A DNA stretch of 64,000 nucleotides, taken from positions 57,476 through 121,475 of the forward strand of contig DPJG01000021.1 of assembly GCA_003543135.1 (NCBI GenBank). Direction: 5' to 3'. A program made the translations under genes and the position numbers. The stretch comes from Rheinheimera sp. (lineage in GTDB: Bacteria > Pseudomonadota > Gammaproteobacteria > Enterobacterales > Alteromonadaceae). Numbering within the stretch: position 1 is the stretch's first letter; each line of letters begins with the position of its first letter. This document shows positions 56,401-61,254 of this stretch, piece after piece. Below the pieces are notes generated by a model. The model saw only the letters and a list, made by a program, of their open reading frames with translations, searched no databases and was not told where the DNA came from.

Positions 56401-57943
56401 GTCTGCGGGCATGATAGCTGCTACAGCAGCTGCGGCTTCAGCGGTTGGTGGCTTTGCTGGCTCAGTCGCAGGCCAGCTCGCTGGTAAAGCCATGGGAGTT
56501 GTTGATAGCTTCTCGCTGAAAAATGCCTTTGCCAGTGGTATTACTGCAGGGGCGACAGCAGGGATGGGAAATTACCTGCAAGGCACAAAGTTGGTGACGG
56601 ATGCAGGCAAACTAGGCGCTATGGGCAAAATGGCCATGGCTGCAAGCGGAGCCGGTATTAACGTCGCAGCCAATAAATTGGCGGGTAATAACAAAGCCAG
56701 CTTCCAGTGGCGTAATGTGGTAACTGGTGCCGCTACAGCGGGTGCGCTGGACCATTTGCAGCTGAACAATATTACCGACCCGTTGGAGCGCTTTACTAAC
56801 AGCGGTGGTTTTGTGACCGACCTTATTCATGGTGTAGCGGGCGCAGCAGTAGGTTATGGAGTTAGCAAAGGGCTGTACAACGAAGGCAGCTGGAATTTCA
56901 GAAATGTGGCTACTGATGTGTTTGGCAATGCGTTGGGGAATAGCATTGTTGCCGGTCTGAGTGCGAAATCTGGTCCATCTGCTGAAAACGGCAAGTTATC
57001 TGCCAAAGAACAAGCTGAGCTTGATCAAAAAATGGCGGCGATGGACAGAACGGTGCAAAACCGCATGGCCGGTAAGACCGAAGATGGCGCAACTTACACC
57101 AGCGATGGTGTGCGCACTTATGGCACTACCGCGAAAGTGGATAGCTCAGGCAATGTCACTGACCTGTCCGGCAACTTCCATATCAATGCCAAAGAATTGC
57201 GTAACGTGATTAATAATGAGCAGTGGGATACGCTGGGCAGTGTGATGTCGTTGCGAGGTGATGACGAGCTGGCCTTTGGTGGTGATGCGATCCTAGGTAG
57301 AGATAAAGCTGGGTTCTTACGCAGTGAGCTGAACATTTATGCGGACGAAGCACATGGCCGGATTAAGCTCGCTAACGCTGCTGGCAATTTAAGCCTGACG
57401 GGCATTACCAGTTCGCTGACTGGGGCACTGCGCGCTGTTAGCCGTGGCGTCTCGGATAACGTGGTGCCTGCGGCGCGGGAAGTGTTGCGGAAGCATCAAC
57501 TTGCGAGCACAGCACCAAAAGGTCGACTCGATTATTCATCAACATTTAGAGATGATTTAGTTAACTTTAATTCAGGGTATCAACACTTCTCCGGCAAGGC
57601 TGAATCAGACATGTTCTTGGTACAATTCCATCGCTCTGATCGAGAACTGGGGAAAGGCCGGAGTGCGGCATGGTGGACAACACCAGATCAAGCGAACGTA
57701 TTTAAGTCTATTGATGATGTCAGACAGAACTTGGCTCTTCCTCCGAATTGGGGGCCACGTGATGCTGTTTCGATCGCCAAAATACCTAAAGGCGCTGAGG
57801 TGGAATATTACTTAGGAACTGCTGCACGACAAAAAGGGGGAAGTGCAACTTATGAAGGAAATGGGTTGCAGTTCAGATTTAAGAATTTTGATCCAACGTG
57901 GATCATCGACACGCGAGTAATTCCGGGAGTGCGTCATGATTGA
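41402..57943 (+). CDS. Giant YD-repeat (Rhs/Tc-like) protein with Ig-like modules, LysM and C-terminal toxin-like domain
   Basis: 5513 aa. Residues 1-50 hold no Sec signal, TM helix or PAAR. RHS start-like segment at 35-65 (NAATGNLVVQN, GLGFSMLRTYNSQ). YD repeats (YDxxGRL-type) run to about 3018. From about 3020 to 4390 come cadherin/Ig-like modules with four HWN landmarks (3355, 3714, 3919, 4249), each followed by N(T/V)PTxW and KAPDGN-like motifs. YD repeats resume from about 4455 to 4840. LysM at about 4851-4901 (YQVQSGDSL, NFYGNADYWYLIANLNGL). A proline stretch, then a hydrophobic Ala/Gly segment (about 4930-5050). The last 140 residues are a toxin-like domain (HRSDREL, AAWWTT, EVEYYLG). 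It lies directly after the export cluster and before a probable immunity gene. Confidence 0.88.
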   Translation: MVAVVSGAGLGLFHSNLSSGIESLGHSEIGQAKERVYVNAATGNLVVQNSDEKISGLGLGFSMLRTYNSQAVVDGDNNDQWRLGYISTISFDGLQYQRVAADGFTQTFSHVSGNTYQSFEGGGHADTLKVIASNHVEITSDGGVTEVYIEGKLIERRDPVGVVQIYYSNGQPEKIIQNLQNGTDETHIEYYQAGHTSAGLIKSIRTSNLNNEQKRVEYRYDSSQRLQYVLIDKTPENKTDNNIYVIEYGYKDQNSKLLTSIKQYDYQHLGSTSDNKIELNIEYYSETEATHIRGRVKSVTQGLLKTTYIYVDSNKTRVTTASDSIDYEFDAQERLKSVSFDSSAGTRVTTSYSYNAKGLLETVTAGTNESTTYSYDENGNITKILTNTGADVIRQYNAQNNLILERIGRENSGGEFYDRTVSRYVYDNSGQFLRFILDGNGGVTEYRYNMLNQRIEERKYTKEAFDLASYTAEQVPTLQTLESWVSKVSDKSAQELLTFSYDLRGNLHTKTAYSQLDTKGDGAGPASVWSYIYDFRGQLLQETRPEGNLTVDNPYDHVTTFAYDGLGRAVSKTDGERNTVSFVFDDKNRSFEVRYQNGLVERSTYDKSGLIVSLQSEALLDSKDLGSEFFVYDDAGRLSASKDVYGQWEYRFYEASGALAATVGKNGNVTRYYYDAAGRLEKTVQLDALVTPSSAWVVNNKLEYSLAQLDSFIKASPTEKNRISWSFYENGKKVLDVDAEIFLTRYIYDYSDTLIGYVKYELGADLVRYDENERQRLVEIERQHLGSSRDDIASWWNEFDSAGRISASLNTDSFLKGSKVEYFYDKVGRKIAETAYAEQITEANQFQVAPDEVNDRTKQWRYDAQGRVVATVSADGHVERFEYNLNGQLVKHLSYATLVRGIKKDEPISIPAGAVRVTSYQYDGNDRLVRELSPEGLLTEYHYNNMGLLVEKRQGAKVATASQGVMTVDTSAEHKIERFGYDLKGQLTAQLDTKSNQELGLNVTAAQVQQALSGNPSVAHIYNHLGQLIESRDAEGYATLYFYNKANQLAIIIDPEKQLTHLSYNAFGDLVSKYSAAKPIPQTQYEQLIQARKTNADVGLAEATGLIATILKSYIDPGVAPQLSNKDDADVVETFSHDKLGNVTEFWRDLVMKSSGNQFGQVQQKWNWLGLQTHHITNESFVSLNSAWSSQTKSIAYESKYDIRGLLVEQKRDGEIISTQAYDAFGRLTKITGAKEQQTTTNYGLDVENDKVGRVVTTSQLVNGNTVQKTITRYDAFDRVLEVIDPLGNKTSYHYDDVNRKTTVTSTLNGKTVVTETSRNVLGRVTDVVVKQDNIELQSSRYVYDANGNLKEVYLNNKLQESRTYTKNNRLEFVTDATDIVKDKIGSRVKSEYDKNGKVIKTITDFDGLAITTEWKQEGNRSVVKQTQGDKVSWITYDKNGRVSTEDLLEVSANGNRYKVRTSYKYDQAGQKLEVSSGLRISIDANNNEIKDSNGQTITDSSAVQTTGFNYDSYNRLSRQYKLNGTEKVNEVQYLYDESDRLIERIEIMSSDSVKRTFYGYDNGDMLVFEAVTHSMAGNSMSLSVRTFDYDNKGQRIAQHQFMSLLDSGVALNGQVNPATLQTQVAAYTGKKASTYFGYDNNGRQNVTVDANGTRSFSRFDALGRLMEEFTLTTQTVVSSTEADTLKQTGTLHLPAAGQYDARTRYIYNDQNKVAFKLVSTGTEAMLTGYEYDLEGKLIQTRQYATKVSYDANLAAHEYLKLQKPLADRVTQLFYDNADRLRFSIDAGGLVTEMRYNLQGQVTQELKHIELINAETSYSQEWQNGTLEYASLVAKYADSILLPGTRVITNEYDSLGRLTKITYPEKNPTTKLYYTELFSYNAAGLKTSFTDRNGNEWRYQYDAAGRLEAEYTPELGAEQLLQNLKEGVNLTDASVNPYESVKGFGKKLYQYDSAGNLISITQGLVLSVQSSAFYGQTRVTKFGYDLAGRQIQVVQPKATNAPETLLTQTFYNAQGLATVSATFADGVLRAAFFKVYDAAGQLQYDVEATDTDGYKPLSGQVSSYEYNSFGQMTKLTRYAQEIVLGNWDSLTPEGLAAKVDANHVLNRSIYTEYDSAGRKIKVFEQSREYSYFSTAQNAYVKANRQPVTEYHYNSFGELFKTSVATGQGVETLDSYNWYDNLGRKIVTLDPAGYMSGWTYNGTGEVETYTEYARAVQGTLNAEQPPAAPVPGDENSGANRTWRYQYDALGRQISETQLFIRASANNAQAIVNQTQKTQVYDGTGHVVSATNSDGTIAFEYDAIGNLIQQTGPLSQTSLAIEQLNPYLNLSQTSSNQQRVTRYSYDIFGNQTEQRVRSTSAQDDNTQDLVSRVVYNSRGQAIVQTELVSGKDSKVTEMFYNEQGRVIESRQIFKEPSINTRLLTRIHAVTTIAQTGKITPIDNLGSLLTFDFATGRVKGQLPAYLPAVDFIKVEFIDENGVTQTYNAEQKPIINGVVDHLVVGYTPAAVSTVTRTFSNRYKYDTQGRVVETYVVGATENSGVKETKLEHTERYVYNSFGEVAFKYLLDSAGVEQLAATYVYNSSGQMIRNDEQATPTTLQYDLAGRLVQTTNPISGKNYYQLDKAGRQQTVYLQGTENTPFVTRQTFDRWGNVVSLTDARGYLYRYQYNHQNKVTAEFKPKVTVVEDNGNQDSKVTKTSFIYDQQGRVLQATDANGNSKKYQYDAYGQLLVEIDAMGAQTYFGYDIFGRKVAQQDALGLIQFSRYNQLGLVTETGQLYKHTSGVQLDRILEIQNQYEYNAAGQRIVSKDGTGHVFYYRYDARNHLIMSMSPSLVRKEYQYDSQGNKTEESFARQGAKGLLSASWQFDAWGRQTQHSDLGGVNSTVKYREYNLTDSSGQVVGTRASNQVERITDGHGKDIQYHYYNNGWLKSVIDHTNGSSSEYKYNANGQRIWELHKAKDNNNLAVVQLVETSYDEQGRVSKVQVWDGENPAYSQLLSKISYRYDAVGNRRSLRVANSFDGLIQVAEIAATPNSIVVPIRSGSEFKSLPINGDSLFISDEPEMFQFSLASGAPEWLELVYQPNSETFMLQNKLGQKSPPFNNYQTLSVTINAQSVTDASVVATKTLTIKLMQPTTVLSPALTEETDFINGHSKVYPELNLIERHYKAAAYDASDSDKVRFSFVSIALLEREQFSTNVRTVKDYFLDPNGGEVSIDINALKETLKQFPFLSLDESPTGLANMRIKSDRAIDHPDRVVLQSGTFNIPIVVIDSQGMRNTFTLRLKIDPMPPSPPKLPEQPSVIFLGEGNVVNSQLTSIAESGKAVTYQISSGVLPPGLKLSADGRISGTIDSKAVTGTGDHWNSIIIETEIVAIAGGLASAPTKFTFDIRNTPTSWSSQKKELPVIKALINRPVVIQLADFLRAPDGNRVKLKSVPQGMVYDDATFSLRFTPTALTKYEFSLELEDGRNGSGHSINPQPLIIDAVEHVPVLATDLSLESDYFKGQSKFDAATNTITRQYKATVYDPLDADKTRYSFVSIALQNRSQLSTPDRVVRDYFIDPYGGQITIDVDRLKSTLDRPEFKIDGKSFLSVVVDEVDQSKVSIRSILGSMANGQVVLKSGIYTIPVVLKDSKGDAHTINLVLDIAPGKPGAPTLPGTSGIVHLGEGNIVNSKLVAAVESGKAVKFQIQSGTLPPGITLSENGEFTGTVSSNAVIGEGNHWNTKDYQIVVVATSAEGTSPPTTLNFQVRNTPTAWKDVPALRPGTAKVGQSWTIDLSKYLKAPDGNMVQFMQPLPAGMVHDTVNQKLVWVPSALEGGKIVSYELRINDSPNSDGTNGHPPQVIKGSITVEALEVIKPPQFKLPVLPTSISEQQQLSFNVEIIDGRPPFSKPIVEGRGVGLVTATSNPRIWSVLWTPDPLTGSGNHWNTETQTFTLNTSDLDGRAVIHPISTLVRNVPTPWVAPTLTPLQTIVGYGGVNAGNAFTYKLPADFLKAPDGNYAVSSVNSTTGRIDIISKPDWVNWDPATRTLTGTPPPAHLRSVDDISFRVYDGYHGPHVAKLSIKLNVVSVTATAANFNLQAGASVYENIPSKIKLQKSYPAGVSHSGYGLLLNFKTKSGSVINYESAGLFFDGTTGVLSGTLRNDVTSVSQLAFDVYYAFNNLGYGSYFSTETVKVSVTPAATPPGIGANWNSSTVIGEGQWAENFSQLSFSATDSNAGVLEFSAVSALPAGLSLRSDGKLIGQVSSAAVTGSGDHWNEKSISFTVQVKNKSTGQVTSGTYSLRVTNTPTPWVNGNKTLPDIYGRQYLDMNPVSLSNFVKAPDGNSVTITNVSGLPAGVYWDPSTLSIYGMPEVYRTGSAFVYSVTIYDKWHGSKTLQGNMYVSKGSGVQPYSVSTPLKSSTQNLELSQNQTKSKPVKLATGKDRLATYSDSSELAMRYSSTSSVQLDSDYPDEPPAPVYAESKTYWYSYDQNNRVLVDGGSLVDGKITISQQGSQIFYNAVGQQEYLLTSKGHEAQKFVYNAKNQLDTVMRYYGSIQNFSLQPGLLKDSKTDWRNLVAYQYDGVGRVIKTKNYWQNLEFTTVSVPGSGGEQPLVNGINSNNQLIEVTLDFRGALSAMQTTEYTADGEVKTVEEKSWGHSYVFDTKDRLGLTTGEGLVETYYRVDGFYENEDILTTQVSKTLNKNFNVAGLAEEFTYTRFKVKSTDIETTNTYNRLFDKRDTLIEREVKGRGTVVGDGKIMPGSTYSLYDSNGNRVLVQEENLLDTSKITTRQMVYAADGTLLKKNDGTASSLSTIVNNKVQYATITAGGTAHHFSSNGNYLGEIAQDKAGRISSSLKDQHFSGATQNDSSNVIQYQVQSGDSLKSLALNFYGNADYWYLIANLNGLTSSPDEALSAGLSIDIPARASSSNSANSFKPMDLQKIIGDTTPSLPYVPPPPAAGCNAVAMIVMIAITVVATIATAGAAAAAMTGQAFSMSLGASAMMGGAAVGGVALGAATATTAAMSAGMIAATAAAASAVGGFAGSVAGQLAGKAMGVVDSFSLKNAFASGITAGATAGMGNYLQGTKLVTDAGKLGAMGKMAMAASGAGINVAANKLAGNNKASFQWRNVVTGAATAGALDHLQLNNITDPLERFTNSGGFVTDLIHGVAGAAVGYGVSKGLYNEGSWNFRNVATDVFGNALGNSIVAGLSAKSGPSAENGKLSAKEQAELDQKMAAMDRTVQNRMAGKTEDGATYTSDGVRTYGTTAKVDSSGNVTDLSGNFHINAKELRNVINNEQWDTLGSVMSLRGDDELAFGGDAILGRDKAGFLRSELNIYADEAHGRIKLANAAGNLSLTGITSSLTGALRAVSRGVSDNVVPAAREVLRKHQLASTAPKGRLDYSSTFRDDLVNFNSGYQHFSGKAESDMFLVQFHRSDRELGKGRSAAWWTTPDQANVFKSIDDVRQNLALPPNWGPRDAVSIAKIPKGAEVEYYLGTAARQKGGSATYEGNGLQFRFKNFDPTWIIDTRVIPGVRHD
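50818..52330 (+). repeat. Tandem duplication inside the giant gene (period about 1.06 kb)
   Basis: The segment beginning ETDFINGHSK (near 50825) recurs as ESDYFKGQSK (near 51881), with shared FSFVSIAL, DYFxDPxGG and I(D)xxxLK landmarks. The following GEGNxVNS segments (51308 and 52385) repeat too. Spacing is 1056 to 1077 bp, about 352-359 codons. DNA identity has drifted, so the duplication is old and kept in frame. Confidence 0.75.
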
Positions 57944-58226
57944 TTCAGTTATAGCTAAATTCGTTGCTGTAATAGACGTGGCAATAGCAGAGGCACTGTT
58001 AGTGTCTGAGGATGCAAAGCAAGCTCAAATAGAATGGCTTGAAGAAGATGCCTTGTTAGTGAAATCTAATTTTGAGCAGATTAAGAGTGAATTGTTGTCT
58101 GGAACCTTAGCTAAATCCGCAGGGGCAGGTTTAGGTATAACGAGGACTATTAGTGAAATGGGGTTGCCTGATAGGCTTTATCATGCAGGGAAAAAGGTCG
58201 AAGATTTTTATATTAACCATTGGTAA
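57936..58226 (+). CDS. Probable immunity protein for the C-terminal toxin domain
   Basis: 96 aa, acidic, all-helical, overlapping the end of the giant gene by 8 bp. Small acidic proteins encoded immediately after polymorphic toxins are usually their immunity partners. No family is recognised (starts MIDSVIAKFVAVIDVAIAEA; ends KKVEDFYINHW). A terminator follows. Function inferred from position only. Confidence 0.6.
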   Translation: MIDSVIAKFVAVIDVAIAEALLVSEDAKQAQIEWLEEDALLVKSNFEQIKSELLSGTLAKSAGAGLGITRTISEMGLPDRLYHAGKKVEDFYINHW

Positions 58227-58248
58227 TGTGAAACAATAGCCAACCCCA

Positions 58249-58275
58249 AAGCCCCTGTAAAAAGGGGCTTTTTTA
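58249..58275 (+). terminator. Rho-independent terminator after the toxin-immunity pair
   Basis: An 8-bp stem AAGCCCCT (58249-58256) / AGGGGCTT (58263-58270) is followed by a T-run to 58274. It closes the giant gene and immunity gene unit. Confidence 0.9.
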
Positions 58276-58481
58276 CGGCTTTAAAAAATGAGCCGCGCTT
58301 CCTTAGCAGCCCTTACTTAGCCGCCAACTGACTGGCGGTGTGCTTTAAAATCATGCCGTCGATCAGCGACTGAATGGCGCGCTGGTCTTCGGCAGACATC
58401 TGGCTCACTGCTTCAAACTTCAGCTGTAACACTTTAGGTAAATCCCGCTCCCCATCCTCAAAAATCATCCAGTCGGTGGTG

Positions 58482-58489
58482 ACATTAAA
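58482..58489. repeat. Target-site duplication, left copy
   Basis: ACATTAAA directly precedes the left inverted repeat of the IS66 element and is repeated at 60943-60950. Eight bases is the normal IS66 duplication length. Confidence 0.9.
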
Positions 58490-58572
58490 GTAAGCGTCCG
58501 GCCATCACATCTTTAATTTACTGACTGATCACGCATCATAGCTGTCACTGTTCCCAACCGTGAGAGTTTTTA

Positions 58573-58950
58573 ATGTCTGCCCTAAAACCATCCGATGTGC
58601 GTCGGAGCTTTTCTCCCGAGTTTAAATGGCAAGTTGTGCAGGAATCCAAAGCCAGATTACTGTCGGCCTCTGCGTTAGCGCGCAAATACGATGTGAATAC
58701 CAATCAGCTGTTTCGCTGGGTGCGGGAAGCGCAGCTTGGCAAAGCACTTTGGGTCAGGCGGGCTCATGGTGAGCAAGCACTGCCTGCGGCCTCAACACCA
58801 TTCCTTCCAGTCTGTGTCCAAGCTACTGAAGCACCTCCGGCAGTACATCAAGGCGCCATCACGGTGTCGTTTCGTAGTGGCCATCAGCTGGTTTTACATC
58901 AGGCAACGCCAGATATGCTGCGTCAACTGGTGGTGGCGTTGTCATGTTGA
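58573..58950 (+). CDS. tnpA: IS66 accessory protein TnpA
   Basis: 125 aa. The N-terminal helix-turn-helix (RSFSPEFKWQVVQESK, LSASALARKYDVNTNQLFRWVRE) is of the transposase-8/IS3-orfA type usual for IS66 TnpA. Accessory DNA-binding protein for transposition. Overlaps tnpB by 7 bp. Confidence 0.92.
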   Translation: MSALKPSDVRRSFSPEFKWQVVQESKARLLSASALARKYDVNTNQLFRWVREAQLGKALWVRRAHGEQALPAASTPFLPVCVQATEAPPAVHQGAITVSFRSGHQLVLHQATPDMLRQLVVALSC

Positions 58951-59291
58951 TGTTATCGCATGACGTGCGCATCTGGCTGTGCGCAGGTTACACCGATATG
59001 CGTAAAGGCTTTGATGGTTTGGCAGCCATGGCACAGCATGTGTTGCAAAAAGACCCGTTCAGTGGCCATGTGTTTGTGTTTCGTGGGCGACGCAGCGACC
59101 GGGTCAAATTACTCTGGTGGGATGGCCAGGGATTATGTTTGTTTTACAAGCGTTTAGAGCAAGGCCAGTTTGTCTGGCCCCATGCTAAATCCGGTGCTGT
59201 TCATTTAACTCAGGCCGAGTTGGCGTTGTTGCTCGAAGGCTTAGATTGGCGGCCACCGGCCCGAAAAAGTCCACCCAAAAATGCTGCATAA
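58944..59291 (+). CDS. tnpB: IS66 accessory protein TnpB
   Basis: 115 aa. The family pattern is complete: VRIWLCAGYTDMRKGFDGLAAM, VFVFRGRRSDRVKLLWWDGQGLCLFYKRLEQGQFVWP (in pieces). Required for IS66 transposition; exact role unknown. ATG overlaps the tnpA stop. Confidence 0.95.
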   Translation: MLMLSHDVRIWLCAGYTDMRKGFDGLAAMAQHVLQKDPFSGHVFVFRGRRSDRVKLLWWDGQGLCLFYKRLEQGQFVWPHAKSGAVHLTQAELALLLEGLDWRPPARKSPPKNAA

Positions 59292-59349
59292 GCGCCATTA
59301 ATCAATGAGTCAGCTGTCTTTTTGTGCTATGATGCACGGCATGAAAACG

Positions 59350-60870
59350 ATGGCATCCTCCTTACCCAATGACCCGAAACAGTTGCAGGCAATCATCTTG
59401 CAGCTGCAGCAAACGCTTGCTCAGCAAGAGTCGGTGATTATTACCTTACGCCATCAATTATCGGTCTTAAAGCGAGCGCGTTTCGGTCGTTCCTCTGAGC
59501 TTCTCGACTCCCAAATCCATCAGTTGGAATTACAACTTGAAGAGCTGGAGATGCAGACAGCTGCGCTTCCTAAGCTCAGCACGCCAACCAGCGAAGACAA
59601 AGCAACACCTCGTCGACGCGCTGAGTTACCACCACAACTGCCGCGTGAAGAGCTGCGCGTTGAAGCTGCATGTCAGTGCCCAGCATGCCAAGGCGAACTG
59701 ACTCATATTGGCGATGACGTCTCTGAAATGCTGGATGTTGTGCCTGCGTCGTATCGGGTGATTCGCATTGTGCGTCCAAAGTTCAGCTGCAAGCATTGCG
59801 ACACTTTAGTGCAAGGCGCTGCACCTGAGCGCGTGATCCAAAAAGGACTCGCCAGTGCAGCGTTACTCACGCAAGTGGCTGTTGATAAGTACCTCGACCA
59901 TCAACCGCTGTACCGTCAGGCTGAGCGGATGGAGCGCGAAGGCATCGATATCGAGCGCTCCACGTTAGCCGACTGGGTCGGGCAAATCGGTGCTTTGCTC
60001 ACGCCACTGGCAGATGCTATCGGACGTTATGTCAAAGCAGCGCAACATATTTATGCGGACGATACCACAGCGCCAACCCTGGCACCGGGCAAGGGTCGCA
60101 CGCAAACAGGTCGATACTGGACTTATGTGCGGGACGGTCGTTCATGGGGAGATACCACAGCGCCGGCAGTCTGGCTGCAATACAGCGAAGACCGAAAAGG
60201 CCTGCACCCAACAGCTCATTTAAAAGGCTATCAAGGTTCACTGCAGGCCGATGCTTACGCGGGTTACAACGAGTTGTATCAACGAAAAATCCAACAACAT
60301 GGTTGTTGGGCGCATGTGCGACGTAAGTTCTATGACATCACCCAATCTGGCCCATCACCTATCGCTGATGAAGCGATAAAGATAATCCAGTCGTTGTATG
60401 TGATTGAAAAGCAGGCGCGCGGCCAACCACCGAATGAACGACAACACATCCGCAAGACCCAAGCAAAGCCAATCCTGGAGCACTTCCATTCGTGGTTGCA
60501 GGCAACCTTGCGCACCTTATCAAAAGGCTCACCGTTGTCCAAAGCCATTCACTACGCGCTTAAGCAATGGGATGCACTGATTGCGTATGTTGATAATGGC
60601 TATGCTGAATTAGACAACAACAGCGCAGAGCGGTCATTACGACCTATCGCCTTGGGCAGGAAAAATTACCTGTTTGCAGGCTCGGTCGCCGGAGGCCAAA
60701 GAACGGCGGTGCTCTACTCGATACTCGGCACGGCCAAACTGAACGGCATCAACCCAAATGATTACCTGACGGCTGTACTCAAACGCATCGGCAATCATCC
60801 AATTAACCGAATCGATGAGCTACTGCCTTGGGACATCGACTTATCAAACCAGCCTGGCGACGCAATTTAA
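59350..60870 (+). CDS. tnpC: IS66 transposase TnpC (DDE type)
   Basis: 506 aa from the ATG at 59350; in-frame starts at 59305 and 59341 are possible. An N-terminal coiled coil (LQLQQTLAQQESVIITLRHQ) and RFGRSSE come first, then a zinc-binding segment (CPACQGEL... FSCKHC) and the DDE catalytic core with HIYADDTT (first Asp), LQADAYAGYN (second Asp) and NNSAERSLRP (Glu). All are intact, so it is probably active. Confidence 0.95.
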   Translation: MASSLPNDPKQLQAIILQLQQTLAQQESVIITLRHQLSVLKRARFGRSSELLDSQIHQLELQLEELEMQTAALPKLSTPTSEDKATPRRRAELPPQLPREELRVEAACQCPACQGELTHIGDDVSEMLDVVPASYRVIRIVRPKFSCKHCDTLVQGAAPERVIQKGLASAALLTQVAVDKYLDHQPLYRQAERMEREGIDIERSTLADWVGQIGALLTPLADAIGRYVKAAQHIYADDTTAPTLAPGKGRTQTGRYWTYVRDGRSWGDTTAPAVWLQYSEDRKGLHPTAHLKGYQGSLQADAYAGYNELYQRKIQQHGCWAHVRRKFYDITQSGPSPIADEAIKIIQSLYVIEKQARGQPPNERQHIRKTQAKPILEHFHSWLQATLRTLSKGSPLSKAIHYALKQWDALIAYVDNGYAELDNNSAERSLRPIALGRKNYLFAGSVAGGQRTAVLYSILGTAKLNGINPNDYLTAVLKRIGNHPINRIDELLPWDIDLSNQPGDAI

Positions 60871-60942
60871 GACACTAAGTGTCCACTAAAAATAAGTGGA
60901 CACTTAAATTAGAGCATCAACCTGTGGTCGCCGGACGCTTAC

Positions 60943-60950
60943 ACATTAAA
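60943..60950. repeat. Target-site duplication, right copy
   Basis: ACATTAAA immediately follows the right inverted repeat and matches 58482-58489 exactly. Confidence 0.9.
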
Positions 60951-61152
60951 CGCGGTCGCGATCTTCTTGAGCTGCTCAACCGAAGGTTGGGCCTGACCGG
61001 CTTCATAGCGTTTCACCTGCGTAATATGGATGCCGACCTTATCGGCCATCTGTTGTTGGGTCAGGTTGTGGTCCTTCCTCAGTTGCAGAAAACGTGCTGG
61101 AAAGCTCATAGCAAAATAACTCAGAAACGGGGTGTTCATCATTATCTCCTAT

Positions 61153-61227
61153 GGTTCTAAAAGGGTTTGACAAAAGTATCCACACGGAACCTATAATAAT
61201 GCCCATTAAGAGACTTGACAAGGTTCT
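61153..61227 (+). promoter_or_regulatory. Promoter and operator-like sites between the repressor and primase-like genes
   Basis: TTGACA (61167-61172) and TATAAT (61192-61197) are perfect hexamers with a long 19-bp spacer, pointing at the primase-like gene 58 bp downstream. Half-sites GGTTCT (61153-61158), GGAACC (61186-61191, inverted) and GGTTCT (61222-61227) surround it at intervals of about 33-36 bp and may bind the XRE protein. Confidence 0.5.
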
Positions 61228-61254
61228 GGTAAGAGCTTTTTTACAGGGGTATTT

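Larger units (their letters stand above)
58490..60942 (+). mobile_element. IS66-family insertion sequence, complete
   Basis: 2453 bp. Terminal inverted repeats GTAAGCGTCCGGC (58490-58502) and its exact reverse complement (60930-60942). It carries tnpA, tnpB and tnpC in order and is flanked by the 8-bp duplication ACATTAAA. All three reading frames are intact and the duplication is perfect, so insertion is recent and the element may still move. It interrupts an XRE regulator gene. Confidence 0.95.
58313..61142 (-). pseudogene. XRE-family repressor gene split by an IS66 insertion
   Basis: The N-terminal half is encoded at 61142-60943 (or from ATG 61109: SFPARFLQLRKDHNLTQQQ), a helix-turn-helix with LTQQQMADKVGIHITQVKRYE. 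The C-terminal half is at 58489-58313: TTDWMIFEDGERDLPKVLQ... ending LKHTASQLAAK. Removing the IS and one target copy joins ...ATAFNV to TTDWM... in frame, giving a complete protein of about 115 aa. Such short regulators control phage-like or integrative-element genes. The gene is divergent from the primase-like gene and probably repressed it; the disruption should abolish repression. Confidence 0.85.

Noticed and set aside
41402-57943. A T6SS-linked Rhs effector
   Set aside because: No PAAR or VgrG region in the protein and no T6SS gene in the window.
59305-59349. Earlier start of tnpC
   Set aside because: Possible in frame, but IS66 TnpC proteins usually begin shortly before the LPND-like segment, favouring 59350.
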